NCBI GenBank assembly: GCA_036169595.1
Contig: CM069769.1
Location: 1,718,501-1,782,500, forward strand
DNA: 64,000 nucleotides
Source of the DNA: Dictyostelium firmibasis
Taxonomy: Eukaryota > Evosea > Eumycetozoa > Dictyosteliales > Dictyosteliaceae
Reading direction: 5' to 3'
The notes under the pieces are model-generated. The model saw only the letters and a list, made by a program, of their open reading frames with translations, had not been told where the DNA came from and made no database searches. The translations under genes and the position numbers were made by a program. Shown piece after piece: positions 1 through 15,548 of the stretch; position 1 is the first letter of the stretch, and the number at the start of each line of letters is the position of its first letter.

Positions 1-10
1 GTATTTCCTA

Positions 11-265
11 TCAGAGGGTTTGATAGCCGGTTTGGTTCCATGCGAAACCTGTATTGTTTGATTTTTCCAGTATTTTATCTATTATTTCTTGCGTTTTTTT
101 TAGGTGGGAGTTACATTTGAAAAATATGTGTTCTGCTGTTTCTTCTTGGTTGCAGAATACACAGGGTTTACCGTATAACTTGGGGAGGGCTTTGGGTAAG
201 TATCTCCAGATTAAGTCTCTGCCTTTGATAGACATTAGTCTTTTTGCTTCTAAGAATGGTACCAC
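11..265 (-). mobile_element. TRE-type LINE ORF2 C-terminal fragment
   Basis: An 84-residue open stretch matches the C-terminal zinc-knuckle region of the complete TRE ORF2 found at 56078-59755: GKPCVFCNQEETAEHIFFKC has the same C-x2-C...H-x4-C spacing as that element's CPMC...GHLFFSC. Sequence identity is low, so it comes from a different TRE family, possibly a TRE5 type. It runs antisense to tRNA-Lys and is followed, toward the tRNA, by module-like repeats (280-905). It is a remnant with no start or catalytic domains. The element may continue left of the window. Confidence 0.7.
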
Positions 266-279
266 GTAAAGGGGAAATA

Positions 280-905
280 ATGTGTCTTTATCTGGCTGGT
301 AACATTTGGTGTTAATTACAAACAGTGATATTTGATACTTGTGTTAACATTCAAACCAGCACCTTTTTGAATTGATACTTTGGGGTTGATATTTTTTTTT
401 TGATATTTTTAGTTTGATATTTTAATTTGATTATTTTTTTTTAATTATTTTTCATTTTTTTTTTTGATTTTTTTTTTTTTTTTTTTTTTTAAAAGCCGGA
501 TTTTTTTTGCAAAATTTCCTTTATTCTAAAAAAAAAAGAGTATCAAAATGAATTTGAAAAAATGAATTGTTGATAGTTGTTTGTAATCTGTACACAAATG
601 AGAAATAATGTGTCGTGTGGTTGGTGATTTTTGATGTTAATTACAAATAATGATATTTGATACGGGTGTTAACATTTGAAAGTGGCACAACGAAAATGAA
701 AAAAAACTGCGTTTTTTTTCATTTGGTCGATATTTTTTAATTATTTATTATTATTTTTTTTTTATTTTTTTTAGAAATAAAAAGTGATAGTTGTTTGTAA
801 TCTGTACACAAATGAGAAATAATGTGTCGTGTGGTTGGTGATTTTTGATGTTAATTACAAATAATGATATTTGATACGGGTGTTAACATTTGAAAGTGGC
901 ACAAC
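280..905. repeat. Tandem module repeats, TRE5 5'-module-like, upstream of tRNA-Lys
   Basis: Two direct copies of a 121-bp unit at 571-691 and 785-905 are identical by eye and spaced 214 bp apart. A third, diverged copy lies at about 280-355. All share the core AAATAATGTGT and GATATTTGATAC...GTTAACATT. The last copy ends 51 bp before tRNA-Lys. TRE5 elements are known to carry tandem 5' modules and to insert about 50 bp upstream of tRNA genes, so a TRE5 remnant is the likely source; the module assignment is inference. A similar single unit is at about 16895-16965. Confidence 0.6.
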
Positions 906-956
906 CTTCTTTTATATATTGTGGATCGGCTAAAAAAAATTTTTTTTCATCATTCA

Positions 957-1029
957 GCCCAGATAGCTCAGTCGGTAGAGCGCAAGGCTTTTAACCTTGT
1001 GGTCGGGGGTTCGAGCCCCCCTTTGGGCG
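957..1029 (+). tRNA. tRNA-Lys(UUU)
   Basis: 73-nt cloverleaf without intron. The acceptor stem GCCCAGA pairs with TTTGGGC (one G-U), anticodon stem CAAGG/CCTTG encloses loop CTTTTAA with anticodon TTT, and the T arm is CGGGGGTTCGAGCCCCC. The discriminator is G1029. It is flanked upstream by TRE5-like modules (51 bp away) and downstream by an external B box and a TRE3 fragment, the usual surroundings of Dictyostelium tRNA genes. Confidence 0.95.
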
Positions 1030-1061
1030 TAAATTTTATGTAAGTCCCATATGTGGACACA

Positions 1062-1072
1062 GGTTCGAATCT
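1062..1072 (+). promoter_or_regulatory. External B box of tRNA-Lys
   Basis: GGTTCGAATCT matches the polymerase III B-box consensus and lies 33 bp past the tRNA. External B boxes downstream of tRNA genes are a described Dictyostelium feature. The target duplication of the adjacent TRE3 fragment (AATCTCTAC) starts inside this box. Confidence 0.75.
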
Positions 1073-1076
1073 CTAC

Positions 1077-1637
1077 CTTCCTTCTCCCTTCATAACAACA
1101 AACTCACACCAATCTTCAATCCACCCTCCATCCCAGACACAATTATACATGGATACTACCACACGATAGAAGACTTCAAATGGTCCTACCGCGACATTAA
1201 CCTAGACCTCCATAGAACCGAAGCATATCGTAACTACATATCCATAATACTACACAACATCTGGACTTGGATTTGCAAAATAACCTTCGACCACTCGAAT
1301 TCCATTCAAGAAAAAGAACTGATCAAATCCCAGCAAATGAACTATGAAATAGTCAACTCTCAATGGACAAAACTTATCAACATGGAATACTCCAAGATCG
1401 CTCTCTCACTCAACACCCATGCAATCAAAACTGGCCTCACAACAACCACTCACAACACCATATGGAAAAAAAAAATCTCAAACTTAAATCACATATGGAA
1501 CTGCCACCACATCCCAATCACAAAACCACTAACATTCTACTAAAAAAACCCCTCTAAACATATACTAAAAACATATAAAAAATAAATAAATAAACATTTT
1601 ACAAATAGCGTATTGCTATATAATAAAAAAAAAAAAA
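1077..1637 (+). mobile_element. 5'-truncated TRE3 copy downstream of tRNA-Lys
   Basis: The insert carries decayed ORF2 C-terminal sequence (for example QWTKLINMEYSK against KWHQLASMEYIK in the full element) and an oligo-A end at 1625-1637. It is flanked by the 9-bp target duplication AATCTCTAC at 1068-1076 and 1638-1646. Downstream position and sense orientation to the tRNA are what TRE3 elements do. Its 3' end (ACAAATAGCG...TAATA then A-run) is shared with the copy at 17579-17776 but not with the full-length element, so at least two TRE3 subfamilies are present. Confidence 0.8.
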
Positions 1638-1650
1638 AATCTCTACACCA

Positions 1651-1862
1651 CCGGGGGCTTAGCGTGGTGGTTCCACGCTGAATCACAAGCCTCCGTGGTC
1701 AAGACCTTGGGTTCGAGTCTTGGTCATACCACGAAGTAACGTGGTCATAATTAAACCCTCATTATTGGAGGCTATACGTAGTGGTTCTGCGCTGAATCAC
1801 ACAGTCTCCGTGGCCTTGGTTCGAGCCTTAGGTCATACCACGAAGTAACGTGGTCATAAATA
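1651..1862 (+). mobile_element. tRNA-like dimeric retroposon, family D, copy 1
   Basis: Two head-to-tail tRNA-like units start at about 1653 and 1766. Each has an A-box-like segment (TTAGCGTGGTGGTT; TACGTAGTGGTT), a B box (GGTTCGAGTCTT; GGTTCGAGCCTT) and the terminal hairpin CCACGAAGTAACGTGG. The arrangement is almost base-for-base that of 20780-20990. No clean 3' tail is visible; it runs into more TRE3 debris, so this copy is incomplete or rearranged. There is no coding capacity. Confidence 0.65.
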
Positions 1863-1872
1863 ACACCAGGTA

Positions 1873-1976
1873 TATTATAAACACATGGACAAAACTCATC
1901 AACATGGAATTTGCCAAGTCGGCCTCTCTCAACAACATTTTCAACCAAAACCAACCTCAAAAACATAGGAAATCAC
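1873..1976 (+). mobile_element. TRE3 ORF2 3' debris
   Basis: ATGGACAAAACTCATCAACA and the following bases repeat the sequence at 1361-1420 in the preceding TRE3 copy with many substitutions. It is a second, older TRE3 fragment, cut off on both sides. Confidence 0.55.
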
Positions 1977-2304
1977 TTATCTTCACCTCTTATGGGAATT
2001 CAACTTTCTTAATTTTTAGTTAAAAATCCAAAAATTTATTCAAGAGAATGTATTTTTTATTATTATATTTTTTTGAAAAAAAAACTATTTTTTGCAATTT
2101 AAAAATATTTCATTTAATTCTTTTCTTTTAAAAAATTCATTCAAATTATTATTTTTTAGGTTCAAAATTAAAATTGAAAAATTAACTAAATAAAATAACC
2201 ATAATACTATAAATAAATAATATATTTTCATATAAAAAAAAAAAAAAATTTATGTTAATTTTAATTTTTCTATATATGTTAGAAATTTTAAAAAAAAATT
2301 TTTA
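1977..2304. other. A/T-rich intergenic, nothing recognised
   Basis: Mostly A and T runs with no open frame of note. It separates the tRNA-Lys repeat cluster from the 3' end of the FNIP gene. Confidence 0.5.
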
Positions 2305-3342
2305 TTATATTCGATTATTACCAATAAAAAGAGAGGTTACAGTAGTCGGTATATGTGATTTTGACAAACTTTGTGAAAATCTACGGCCGAATCTCAAGAT
2401 AGTAACAGACTCTGGAATTGTTCCCTGTGGTATTGGTTTATCATAGTTTTTATTGAATTCTACCGTTTTTATATTGTTTGGAAGTGTACCAGGTTCAATT
2501 GTTTGATTAAAAGAGATACCAAAAGTTAGGGTTTCAACATTTGAAGGAATTGAATTTGGTTCAATTGGTTGATTAAATGATGAGGATAATTTTAAAACCT
2601 GAACTGATAAAGGAATATCACCAGGCTTTAGAGGATAGTTAAAGTCAGAGCCAAACTCTAAATATTTTACAAAGCAAGGAAAAGAAAATTTGGAAATTGG
2701 TTGTAAAGAGTCATAAAAATAGTTTTCAACAGTAACAGGTATTGAACCCCCAACCAATATTTGATTATAAAATTTACCAAGTTTAAAGTTTTTAATTGAT
2801 TGAGGTAATAGATATGGTGGTAATAGTTGATTGAAACTATCACCAAATAATAAAGTAGTAACAGAGTTTGGTATTACATCAATTGTTAGTGGTTGATTAA
2901 ATAATTTACCAAATTCTAAATATTTTACAGTGTTTGGAATTGATCCAGGAAATAAAGGTTGATTAAAGTCATTACCAAATTGAATGGATGTTAATGATGA
3001 GTTTGTTAAGACACCAGGTAATATTAATTTGTTCCATTGATCTCCAAATTTTAATGTGGTAATCAATGGTGGTAGTAAAAAGTCTGATGGAATATTATAT
3101 CTACCAATACCATTAATACAAACACTTGATAAATAATCCCTATAGGGGTATATTAAAAATGATATTAAATCATCAAATGTTTTTTCACCACTCTTTAATT
3201 GATTATTAAAAATTTCTAAATGGTACATTATTATTTTCCTTATATAAATATTCCTCCAAACTTTAAAAAATAAATTATTAAAATAATTTTCATTGACATT
3301 GAAATTATCTATAACTTTATAAATTATTAATTTTTTATTCAT
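2305..3342 (-). CDS. FNIP repeat-containing protein
   Basis: Single-exon 345-residue protein of the Dictyostelium FNIP-repeat family. About nine 22-residue repeats begin near residue 85, with the pattern FNQPL.PGSIPN.V..L.FG, for instance FNQPLFPGSIPNTVKYLEFG and FNQPIEPNSIPSNVETLTFG. The N-terminal 60 residues (VWRNIYIRKIIMYHLEIFNN) look like the F-box-related head common in this family. FNIP repeats are thought to fold like leucine-rich repeats and act in protein binding, so a substrate-adaptor role is possible but not shown. The start at 3342 is the first ATG after stops and an A/T-rich leader. A (GTT)n tract lies just upstream of it. Confidence 0.88.
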   Translation of the reverse strand: MNKKLIIYKVIDNFNVNENYFNNLFFKVWRNIYIRKIIMYHLEIFNNQLKSGEKTFDDLISFLIYPYRDYLSSVCINGIGRYNIPSDFLLPPLITTLKFGDQWNKLILPGVLTNSSLTSIQFGNDFNQPLFPGSIPNTVKYLEFGKLFNQPLTIDVIPNSVTTLLFGDSFNQLLPPYLLPQSIKNFKLGKFYNQILVGGSIPVTVENYFYDSLQPISKFSFPCFVKYLEFGSDFNYPLKPGDIPLSVQVLKLSSSFNQPIEPNSIPSNVETLTFGISFNQTIEPGTLPNNIKTVEFNKNYDKPIPQGTIPESVTILRFGRRFSQSLSKSHIPTTVTSLFIGNNRI

Positions 3343-3357
3343 TATTATTATTAGGTT

Positions 3358-3414
<57 letters not shown>

Positions 3415-3511
3415 ACTTTTTTTGGATTGAGTTTTAAATATTTTTCCTTTTTTTTTATTTATTTTTAAAAAAAAAAGTGGAGATGGATAAAATTATTATT
3501 TTACTAATAAT

Positions 3512-3561
<50 letters not shown>

Positions 3562-4398
3562 AATTAATTATTTTTTTTATTATATAGTTGATATTAAATA
3601 CAAAAATTTTTATACATTAAATTTTTTTTGAAATTGGTTTAATATTTTTTTTTTTTTATTTTTTGGAATAAAAATAAAAAAAAAATAAGATAAGATATTT
3701 AATTTTTATTATTTTTTTTAGTTGTTTAAAAAAATTAAAAAACTAAAAGACACTTGGTAAGATTTCATTTTTATATTGTTAAAAAAAAAATAAAAAATAA
3801 AAAAAAATAAAAAAATAAAAAAATAAAAAAAATAAAAAATATAAAAATAAAAAAAAAAAGAGTGAGGATTAACGACATTTTTTTTTGTTTTCATAACAAA
3901 AAAAAAAAAAAATTCCATTTTACTATTGTATATAGATTTAACCAGAGATTTTTCTTTTTTTAGAAAAAAATATGGCAGATTTATCCAAATAAAGAATTTC
4001 ATGTTCAGTTGGATCAAACTTTTTTAGTTCAACTTTTTTATAATATTGATTTTGGTAATATATGGTATTGATTATGAGAACTTCAAAATAGATTCATTGA
4101 ACTTATTCGAAATGGTAATAAGGAAAATAAATTATTATTTTTGGAAAATTATAAATAATTAATAAATTAAATATTTTTTATTTTTATCTTTTTTTATTTT
4201 TCTTTTAAAATTATCTTTTTTTTATTGTATTGCATCATGTTTATTTAAATGAATCAAAATGAAAAAAAAAATTATATTTTAAAAAGTTATTTTTGTTCAA
4301 TATTGTCTCATTTTTAATTATTGGTTGTCAGAAAATAAAAAAAAAAATAAAAAAAAAATAAAAAAAAAATTATTATTTCATATTTAAAAAAAACATTT

Positions 4399-4451
<53 letters not shown>

Positions 4452-4542
4452 TTTTTTTTATTTTCAAATTTTTTTTTTCTTTTTTGTTTTTTTAAATAAA
4501 TTTAATTGGTGGAAATCATATGTTTTTTTATGAGAAAATGAA
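3343..4542. other. Intergenic between divergent genes, with microsatellite
   Basis: Holds a (GTT)n tract at about 3358-3413 beside the FNIP start, long T runs, and a decayed coding piece at 3967-4158 (listed separately). No other gene is seen. Confidence 0.5.
3967..4158 (+). pseudogene. Decayed coding fragment, unknown family
   Basis: One frame reads IWQIYPNKEFHVQLDQTF and on through VQLFYNIDFGNIWY, then two close in-frame stops, then ELQNRFIELIRNGNKENK and a terminal TAA at 4156. Amino-acid composition is that of Dictyostelium coding DNA and unlike the flanks. The segment is preceded by a TTTTTTAG acceptor-like site. No family recognised. Confidence 0.4.
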
Positions 4543-6889
<2,347 letters not shown>

Positions 6890-7143
6890 AATACCAAAAT
6901 CAATAAACTACCCTGACATTTTTTAGTTTCATTCATTTTTTTTTACCAAATTTTTCAAATTTTAAAACTTTACTTTCCATTTTTTTTTTTTTTCGATTTG
7001 AGAAAGTTAAATAATAAAATAATTAAATATAATAATCAATGAAAAATTATCCATACCACCATCAAATAAGATCACTGTCAAAAAAGTACAAAAATCAAGA
7101 AAAATTAAAAACAACAATAAAACTTAATGAAAGATATCGATAA

Positions 7144-7314
7144 CTATTAAACAACCTTTTGAATATTGTTAACCTATTAGCAATTGAAAAATCAAAGGAG
7201 TTAAATTGTTTAGATTTTATTGGTTCATTATATAGATTATATGTAGACTCTATGGTCAGAAAGACAAAATCTTCAGACTTTAAAAATGTGCGGGTTGGCC
7301 AAAAGACTGGATAG
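7144..7314 (+). pseudogene. Short coding-like remnant, unknown
   Basis: A stop-to-stop frame of 56 codons without ATG reads LLAIEKSKELNCLDFIGSLY then RLYVDSMVRKTKSSDF. Its base composition is clearly richer in G and C than the flanks and codon choice is Dictyostelium-like. Probably an exon-sized relic. An internal exon of an unrecognised gene is less likely because no splice partners are visible. Confidence 0.3.
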
Positions 7315-7639
7315 ATATTAATATTGACAATGGAAAGCAATTGTTTTATCCTGAAATCTTACTAATGTTTTTACAAATAAAAAGTAAAAAAATTTTAAAT
7401 AAAAAAAAAAGAAAAATCAATAAATTGATATTTGCCCTCAACAAAATAAAAACCATCTAAAAAAGGATTTTTTATAATTAAAACAAAATTAAAAATAAAA
7501 TTAAAAATAAAAATAAAAATAAAAATAAAAATAAAATTAAAATTAAAAATAAAAATAAAAATAAAAATAAAAATAAAAATAAAAATAAAAATAAAAATAA
7601 AAATAAAAATCATAAAAAATAAAAGGGGTTCGCAATGGC

Positions 7640-7689
7640 ATTTTTTAGGTTCAAAGAATAATTTTACCCAAAGGTGATTTAGATAACAT
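7640..7689 (-). pseudogene. Degenerate duplicate of the small ORF at 8035-8169
   Basis: On the minus strand, ATGTTATCTAAATCACC and the next 25 bases align with the start of the 44-residue ORF at 8169 (ATGTCATCCACTTCGCC), including the stretch AAAATTATTCTTTGA against AAATATTCTTCAAAT. It stops after 12 codons. The A-rich leader is also similar, which points to a local duplication. Confidence 0.35.
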
Positions 7690-8034
7690 TTTAACCTTTT
7701 TTTTTTTTTTATTTATTTGTAAAACTTTAAAATTATTACAAAAAAAAAAAAATAATAATTATGTTGTAAAAAAAATCCTGGAAGATATTTATAAAAACAC
7801 TTTTTAATCAAATAAACCTAACCTTAAAAAATTTCCAAATTTATTTATTTAAAAAAATAATAATTCCATGTAAAATGAATAGTTTTCTACAAAATGATTT
7901 TAATGATTCTTTCAAATAAATTAATTTTTCTTTTTTTTTTTTTTTTACGGAAAATTAATAAACAATTCTTATTATTATTATTATTATTATTATAAATAAT
8001 TCTTTATGAATTATTATAATAGAGTCCTCTTTAA

Positions 8035-8169
8035 TTATTTTTTTAGGGCTGGTTTTTTATTTTGTTGATGATGTTGTTGTTGTTGTTGAGTAGAAGGAGG
8101 CTGAGCTAATGGGTTCATATTAGCGTTTGGATTTGAAGAATATTTTTCCCAAGGCGAAGTGGATGACAT
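8035..8169 (-). CDS. Small Gln/Pro-rich ORF, 44 residues
   Basis: Reads MSSTSPWEKYSSNPNANMNP, then LAQPPSTQQQQQHHQQ and a Lys-rich end. Codon use is Dictyostelium-like and an A-rich leader precedes the ATG. It may be a complete micro-gene, or the first exon of a gene whose remaining exons I cannot see. No family recognised. Confidence 0.35.
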   Translation of the reverse strand: MSSTSPWEKYSSNPNANMNPLAQPPSTQQQQQHHQQNKKPALKK

Positions 8170-8868
8170 TTTATAAACTATAATTTTCTTTTTTTTTTTT
8201 TTTTTTTTTGATTTTATTTATTTGAAAATTAAAAAATATTACAAATAAAGGAGTTTTATAACTTGAAAGTTATTGTTTCAGAGTTTTTGACAAATTGATT
8301 TGATGAAAAAAAAATGGTTAATATAAAAAAATTAAAAAAATTAAAAAAAAAAAAATTTAATTTTGAAAAAATCTTGAAAATTTCAAAAATTAAATTTAAT
8401 TCAAATAAAAAAACCCATCAATTTTGCTATGTTTTCAAAAAAAAAAAACTCATTCAAAATAAGTAACCTTATTTAAAAAAAAAACAAAAACAAAAACAAA
8501 AACAAAAAAATAAAAAAATAAAAAATAAAAAAATAAAAAATAAAATAATTTAAGAATATTAATTGGATTATGAAAAAAAAAAAAAAATAAAATAAAAAAA
8601 AAATATATATAAAATGTTGTTATAATAATTATAACTTTCATACCTCGCCCCCCCCCCCAAGGTTTTTTTTTTTTTTTTTTTTTTTTCAACAATAAATTTT
8701 TATTAAACACCCACTATTTTGATGTTTTGATATCACTCTCGATCCGATTTCAGTTGGATTTTTGTTTTAACATTTTTGTGGCATAACTTTTTTTTGTGTA
8801 AGTTGAAAAAATCTTTTTTTTTTTTAACTTTTTTTTAATTTTTTTTTATTAAATTAAATTTTTAATTG

Positions 8869-8902
<34 letters not shown>

Positions 8903-8969
8903 AAAAAAGAATTATTTTTTATTTTCATTCCAATTTAATACTCTCTTCTCATCAAACCATATCAACAAA
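8170..8969. other. Intergenic upstream of annexin VII
   Basis: Long A and T runs, an (AAAAAC)n-like tract at about 8480-8510, and a rare run of ten C residues at 8649-8658. The last 100 bases hold the annexin leader. No gene is seen. Confidence 0.5.
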
Positions 8970-9395
8970 ATGTCATATCCAAACCAAGGGTTAGTATAAT
9001 TGTTTCCCACCACTCATATTCAAAGAGTGACATCACTCACCCATATTAATTTTTTTTTTTTTTTTTCAATACACATTTGTTCTTTGTTTCACTTTTGATC
9101 ACAAAAACAAATAATTAAAAACCTCAAAAAAAACATCAGTTATCCACAACAATCATATTCACCACAACCAGGCCAATATGGTGCACCACAACAACAAGGA
9201 TATCCACCACAACAAGGATATCCACCACAACCAGGCCAATATGGTGCACCACAACAAGGTTATCCACCACAACAAGGGTTTGTATTTACAATATTTGCAT
9301 TCAATTATTACCAACTATAATATTCAATTATAAATATTTCCAGCTTTAATATACTATAATTATTTATTTTTTATATTCACTATATTATAATTATA

Positions 9396-9428
<33 letters not shown>

Positions 9429-10743
9429 TTTATTTTTATCCATTATTATGTCTATTACATTTATTTAAGTCATTTGAAATTATTAATTTTTTTTTTTTTC
9501 TTCAAATAATATATTAATTTTTTTTTTTTTTCTTCAAATAACAATTAGTTATCCACCACAACAAGGTTATCCACCACAACAAGGTTATCCACCACAACAA
9601 GGTTATCCACCACAACAAGGCTACCCACCACAACAAGGTTACCCACCACAACAAGGTTACCCACCACAACAAGGTTACCCACCACAACAAGGTTATCCAC
9701 CACAACAAGGTTACCCACCACAACAAGGTTATCCACCACAACAAGGTTATCCACCAGTTGGTGTTGCACCAGTTGGATTTGTACCAGGTTTTGTAGTTGG
9801 ATATAATCAAGGTTATTTTGTTGGTGCAATCACTCATGATTGTAAACATGACGCAGAAGTATTAAGAAAAGCAATGAAAGGTATTGGTACAAATGAATCT
9901 GATTTAATCAAAGTTTTAGCCAATAGAAATTGGGCAGAGCGTGAACAAATCAAGAGAGAATTCTCTGCCAAATACAGCAAGGATTTAATTCACGATATTA
10001 AATCTGAAACCAGTGGTAACTTTGAGAAATGTTTAGTTGCCCTCTTAACCGAACCAGCTCACTTTGATGTTGAACAAATTCACGGTGCTTGTGCCGGTGC
10101 TGGTACCAACGAGAATACTTTGATTGAAATTTTAATCACTCGTAATAACGCTCAAATGGAATACATCAAACAAATCTTCAAGACTAAATATGGTAAATCA
10201 TTGAAGGATCGTCTCGAATCCGAAGCAAGTGGTGACTTTAAGAAATTATTAGAGAAGATCACTGAACCAAGAGATGAATCACCTGTCATCAATCCAATGC
10301 AAGTTTCAAAAGATGCTGAAGATCTCTACAAAGCAGGTGAAGGTAAAATCGGTACTGATGAAAAGGAATTCATCAAGATTCTTACCAATCGTTCATTACC
10401 ACATATTGCAGCCGTCGCTGGTGAATACATTAAACATCACAAGAAACACTCACTCATTAAAGCAATCGATTCTGAATTCTCTGGTTCAATTAGAACTGCT
10501 TTAATTGCTATCGTTTCATATGCTCTCAATCCATATGGTTATTTCGCTGAAATCTTAAACAAATCAATGAAAGGTGCTGGTACAAATGATAACAAACTCA
10601 TTCGTACTGTTGTCTCTCAAATGCATAACATGCCACAAATTAAAACAGCATATTCAACTATCTTCAAGAATTCATTATCTCATGATATTCAAGCCGATTG
10701 TAGTGGTGATTACAAAAAATTATTATTAGATATTATTTCTTAA
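8970..10743 (+). CDS. nxnA: Annexin VII (synexin)
   Basis: Three exons: 8970-8989, 9140-9277 and 9549-10743, giving 450 residues. The head is a long [14 protein letters not shown] repeat region as in annexin VII. Four annexin repeats follow with type-2 calcium loops KGIGTNE, GAGTNEN, GKIGTDE and KGAGTND. The protein binds acidic phospholipid in a calcium-dependent way and acts in membrane aggregation and calcium homeostasis; D. discoideum annexin VII is the well-known single classical annexin. Both introns fall inside Gly-Tyr codons of the repeat head (..CAAGG|T TAT..), so exon 2 is a 138-bp in-phase unit whose skipping keeps the frame. That fits head-length isoforms. Codon use is strongly biased to favoured codons, as in abundant proteins. 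Confidence 0.95.
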
Positions 10744-10974
10744 ATTAATTTTAAAAATAATATTTTTTAAAAAAAAAAAAAAATCACAATTATTTATTAA
10801 ATAAATTGTATTTTATATTCTCGTTTATTTGTATCCATATAATTTTCTTTTTTTTTTTTTTTCTCTCTCTAAATAAAATAATATTACCACTAAATTAATA
10901 GGAAATGATATTTTGGTGAAAAAAATAAAAAGAGAGAGTGGAATTGATTGAAAAAAAAAAAAGGTTTCATTTTT

Positions 10975-11006
<32 letters not shown>

Positions 11007-11037
11007 GTTTCGTTTGTTGATATTAAAAAAAAAAACG

Positions 11038-11507
11038 ATGGACACCAACACACTTTTATATATTGTAGTATTTGTTGCAATTGCCTATGCAATTAAAACA
11101 TATATCTTACCAGAACCAGTAAAACCAGTTAAAAAACCAACTGTTGTAAAAGCACCAAAAAGACAACATAAAAAAAGTACTGATGGTTCACCAGTTTATT
11201 ATACTGCTGAAGAAGTTTCAGTACACGATAAAGAAGATGACTTATGGTTAATTATTGATAAAAAGGTATAATGTTTAATTAAATTTTATTTTTTATTAAA
11301 TTGTTTTTATTTCTAATATGTTTATAAAAAAAAAATAAAATAAAAAAGGTTTATGATGTCACAGATTATGTTGATAAACATATGGGTGGTTTAGCAATTA
11401 TGAGAAATGCAGGTAAAGATTCAACTGAAGGTTTTAATGGTGAACAACATCCAATTAAAGTTAGACAAGTTTTAGAAGAATATTATATTGGTGAATTAAA
11501 ACAATAA
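11038..11507 (+). CDS. Cytochrome b5-fold, membrane-anchored (MAPR-like) protein
   Basis: Two exons, 11038-11265 and 11349-11507, encoding 128 residues. An N-terminal hydrophobic segment (TLLYIVVFVAIAYAI, about residues 5-19) should anchor it in the membrane. A Pro/Lys linker is followed by a cytochrome b5-like domain: YYTAEEVSVH, DLWLIIDKKVYDVTDYV, then HMGG and GEQHP at the positions of the two haem-ligand regions. A membrane anchor placed before the b5 domain is the layout of membrane-associated progesterone receptor proteins and small outer-membrane b5 relatives. The start at 11038 is chosen because the sequence just upstream is pure T-run leader. Confidence 0.82.
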
Positions 11508-11571
11508 ATATTTACATATACATAAATTTTTTTTTTCTCAATTTTATCTCTATTATTTTATTGGTTTTTTT

Positions 11572-15318
<3,747 letters not shown>

Positions 15319-15548
15319 TTACATTATGCGATGGTGGCCAGCAAAGCTCCAAACATATTTTCAAAAAAAAAAATAAAAAAAAAATGAAAAAAAATAAAAA
15401 AAATTGTTGGAATTTGATTTTTTATTAGAAATTAAAAAAAAAAAAATATATTTTCAGTAAAATTTTTTTATTGACACTTATTTGTAAAAACAAAAACAAC
15501 TATTATTTAAGGGGCTTCTATTTTAAGGTATTATCTCTTTTTTTTTGT

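Larger units (their letters stand above)
6890..8034. other. Intergenic with simple repeats and decayed coding pieces
   Basis: Contains an (AAAAAT)n tract at about 7485-7610 and the two remnants listed at 7144-7314 and 7640-7689. Nothing else is supported. Confidence 0.5.

Noticed and set aside
3718-4017. 99-residue minus-strand frame rich in Phe
   Set aside because: It is a homopolymer-derived frame, and the opposite strand of the same stretch carries the decayed coding fragment 3967-4158.
7095-7340. 81-residue minus-strand frame
   Set aside because: The plus strand of the same region has the better coding-like composition; the minus frame looks like its shadow.
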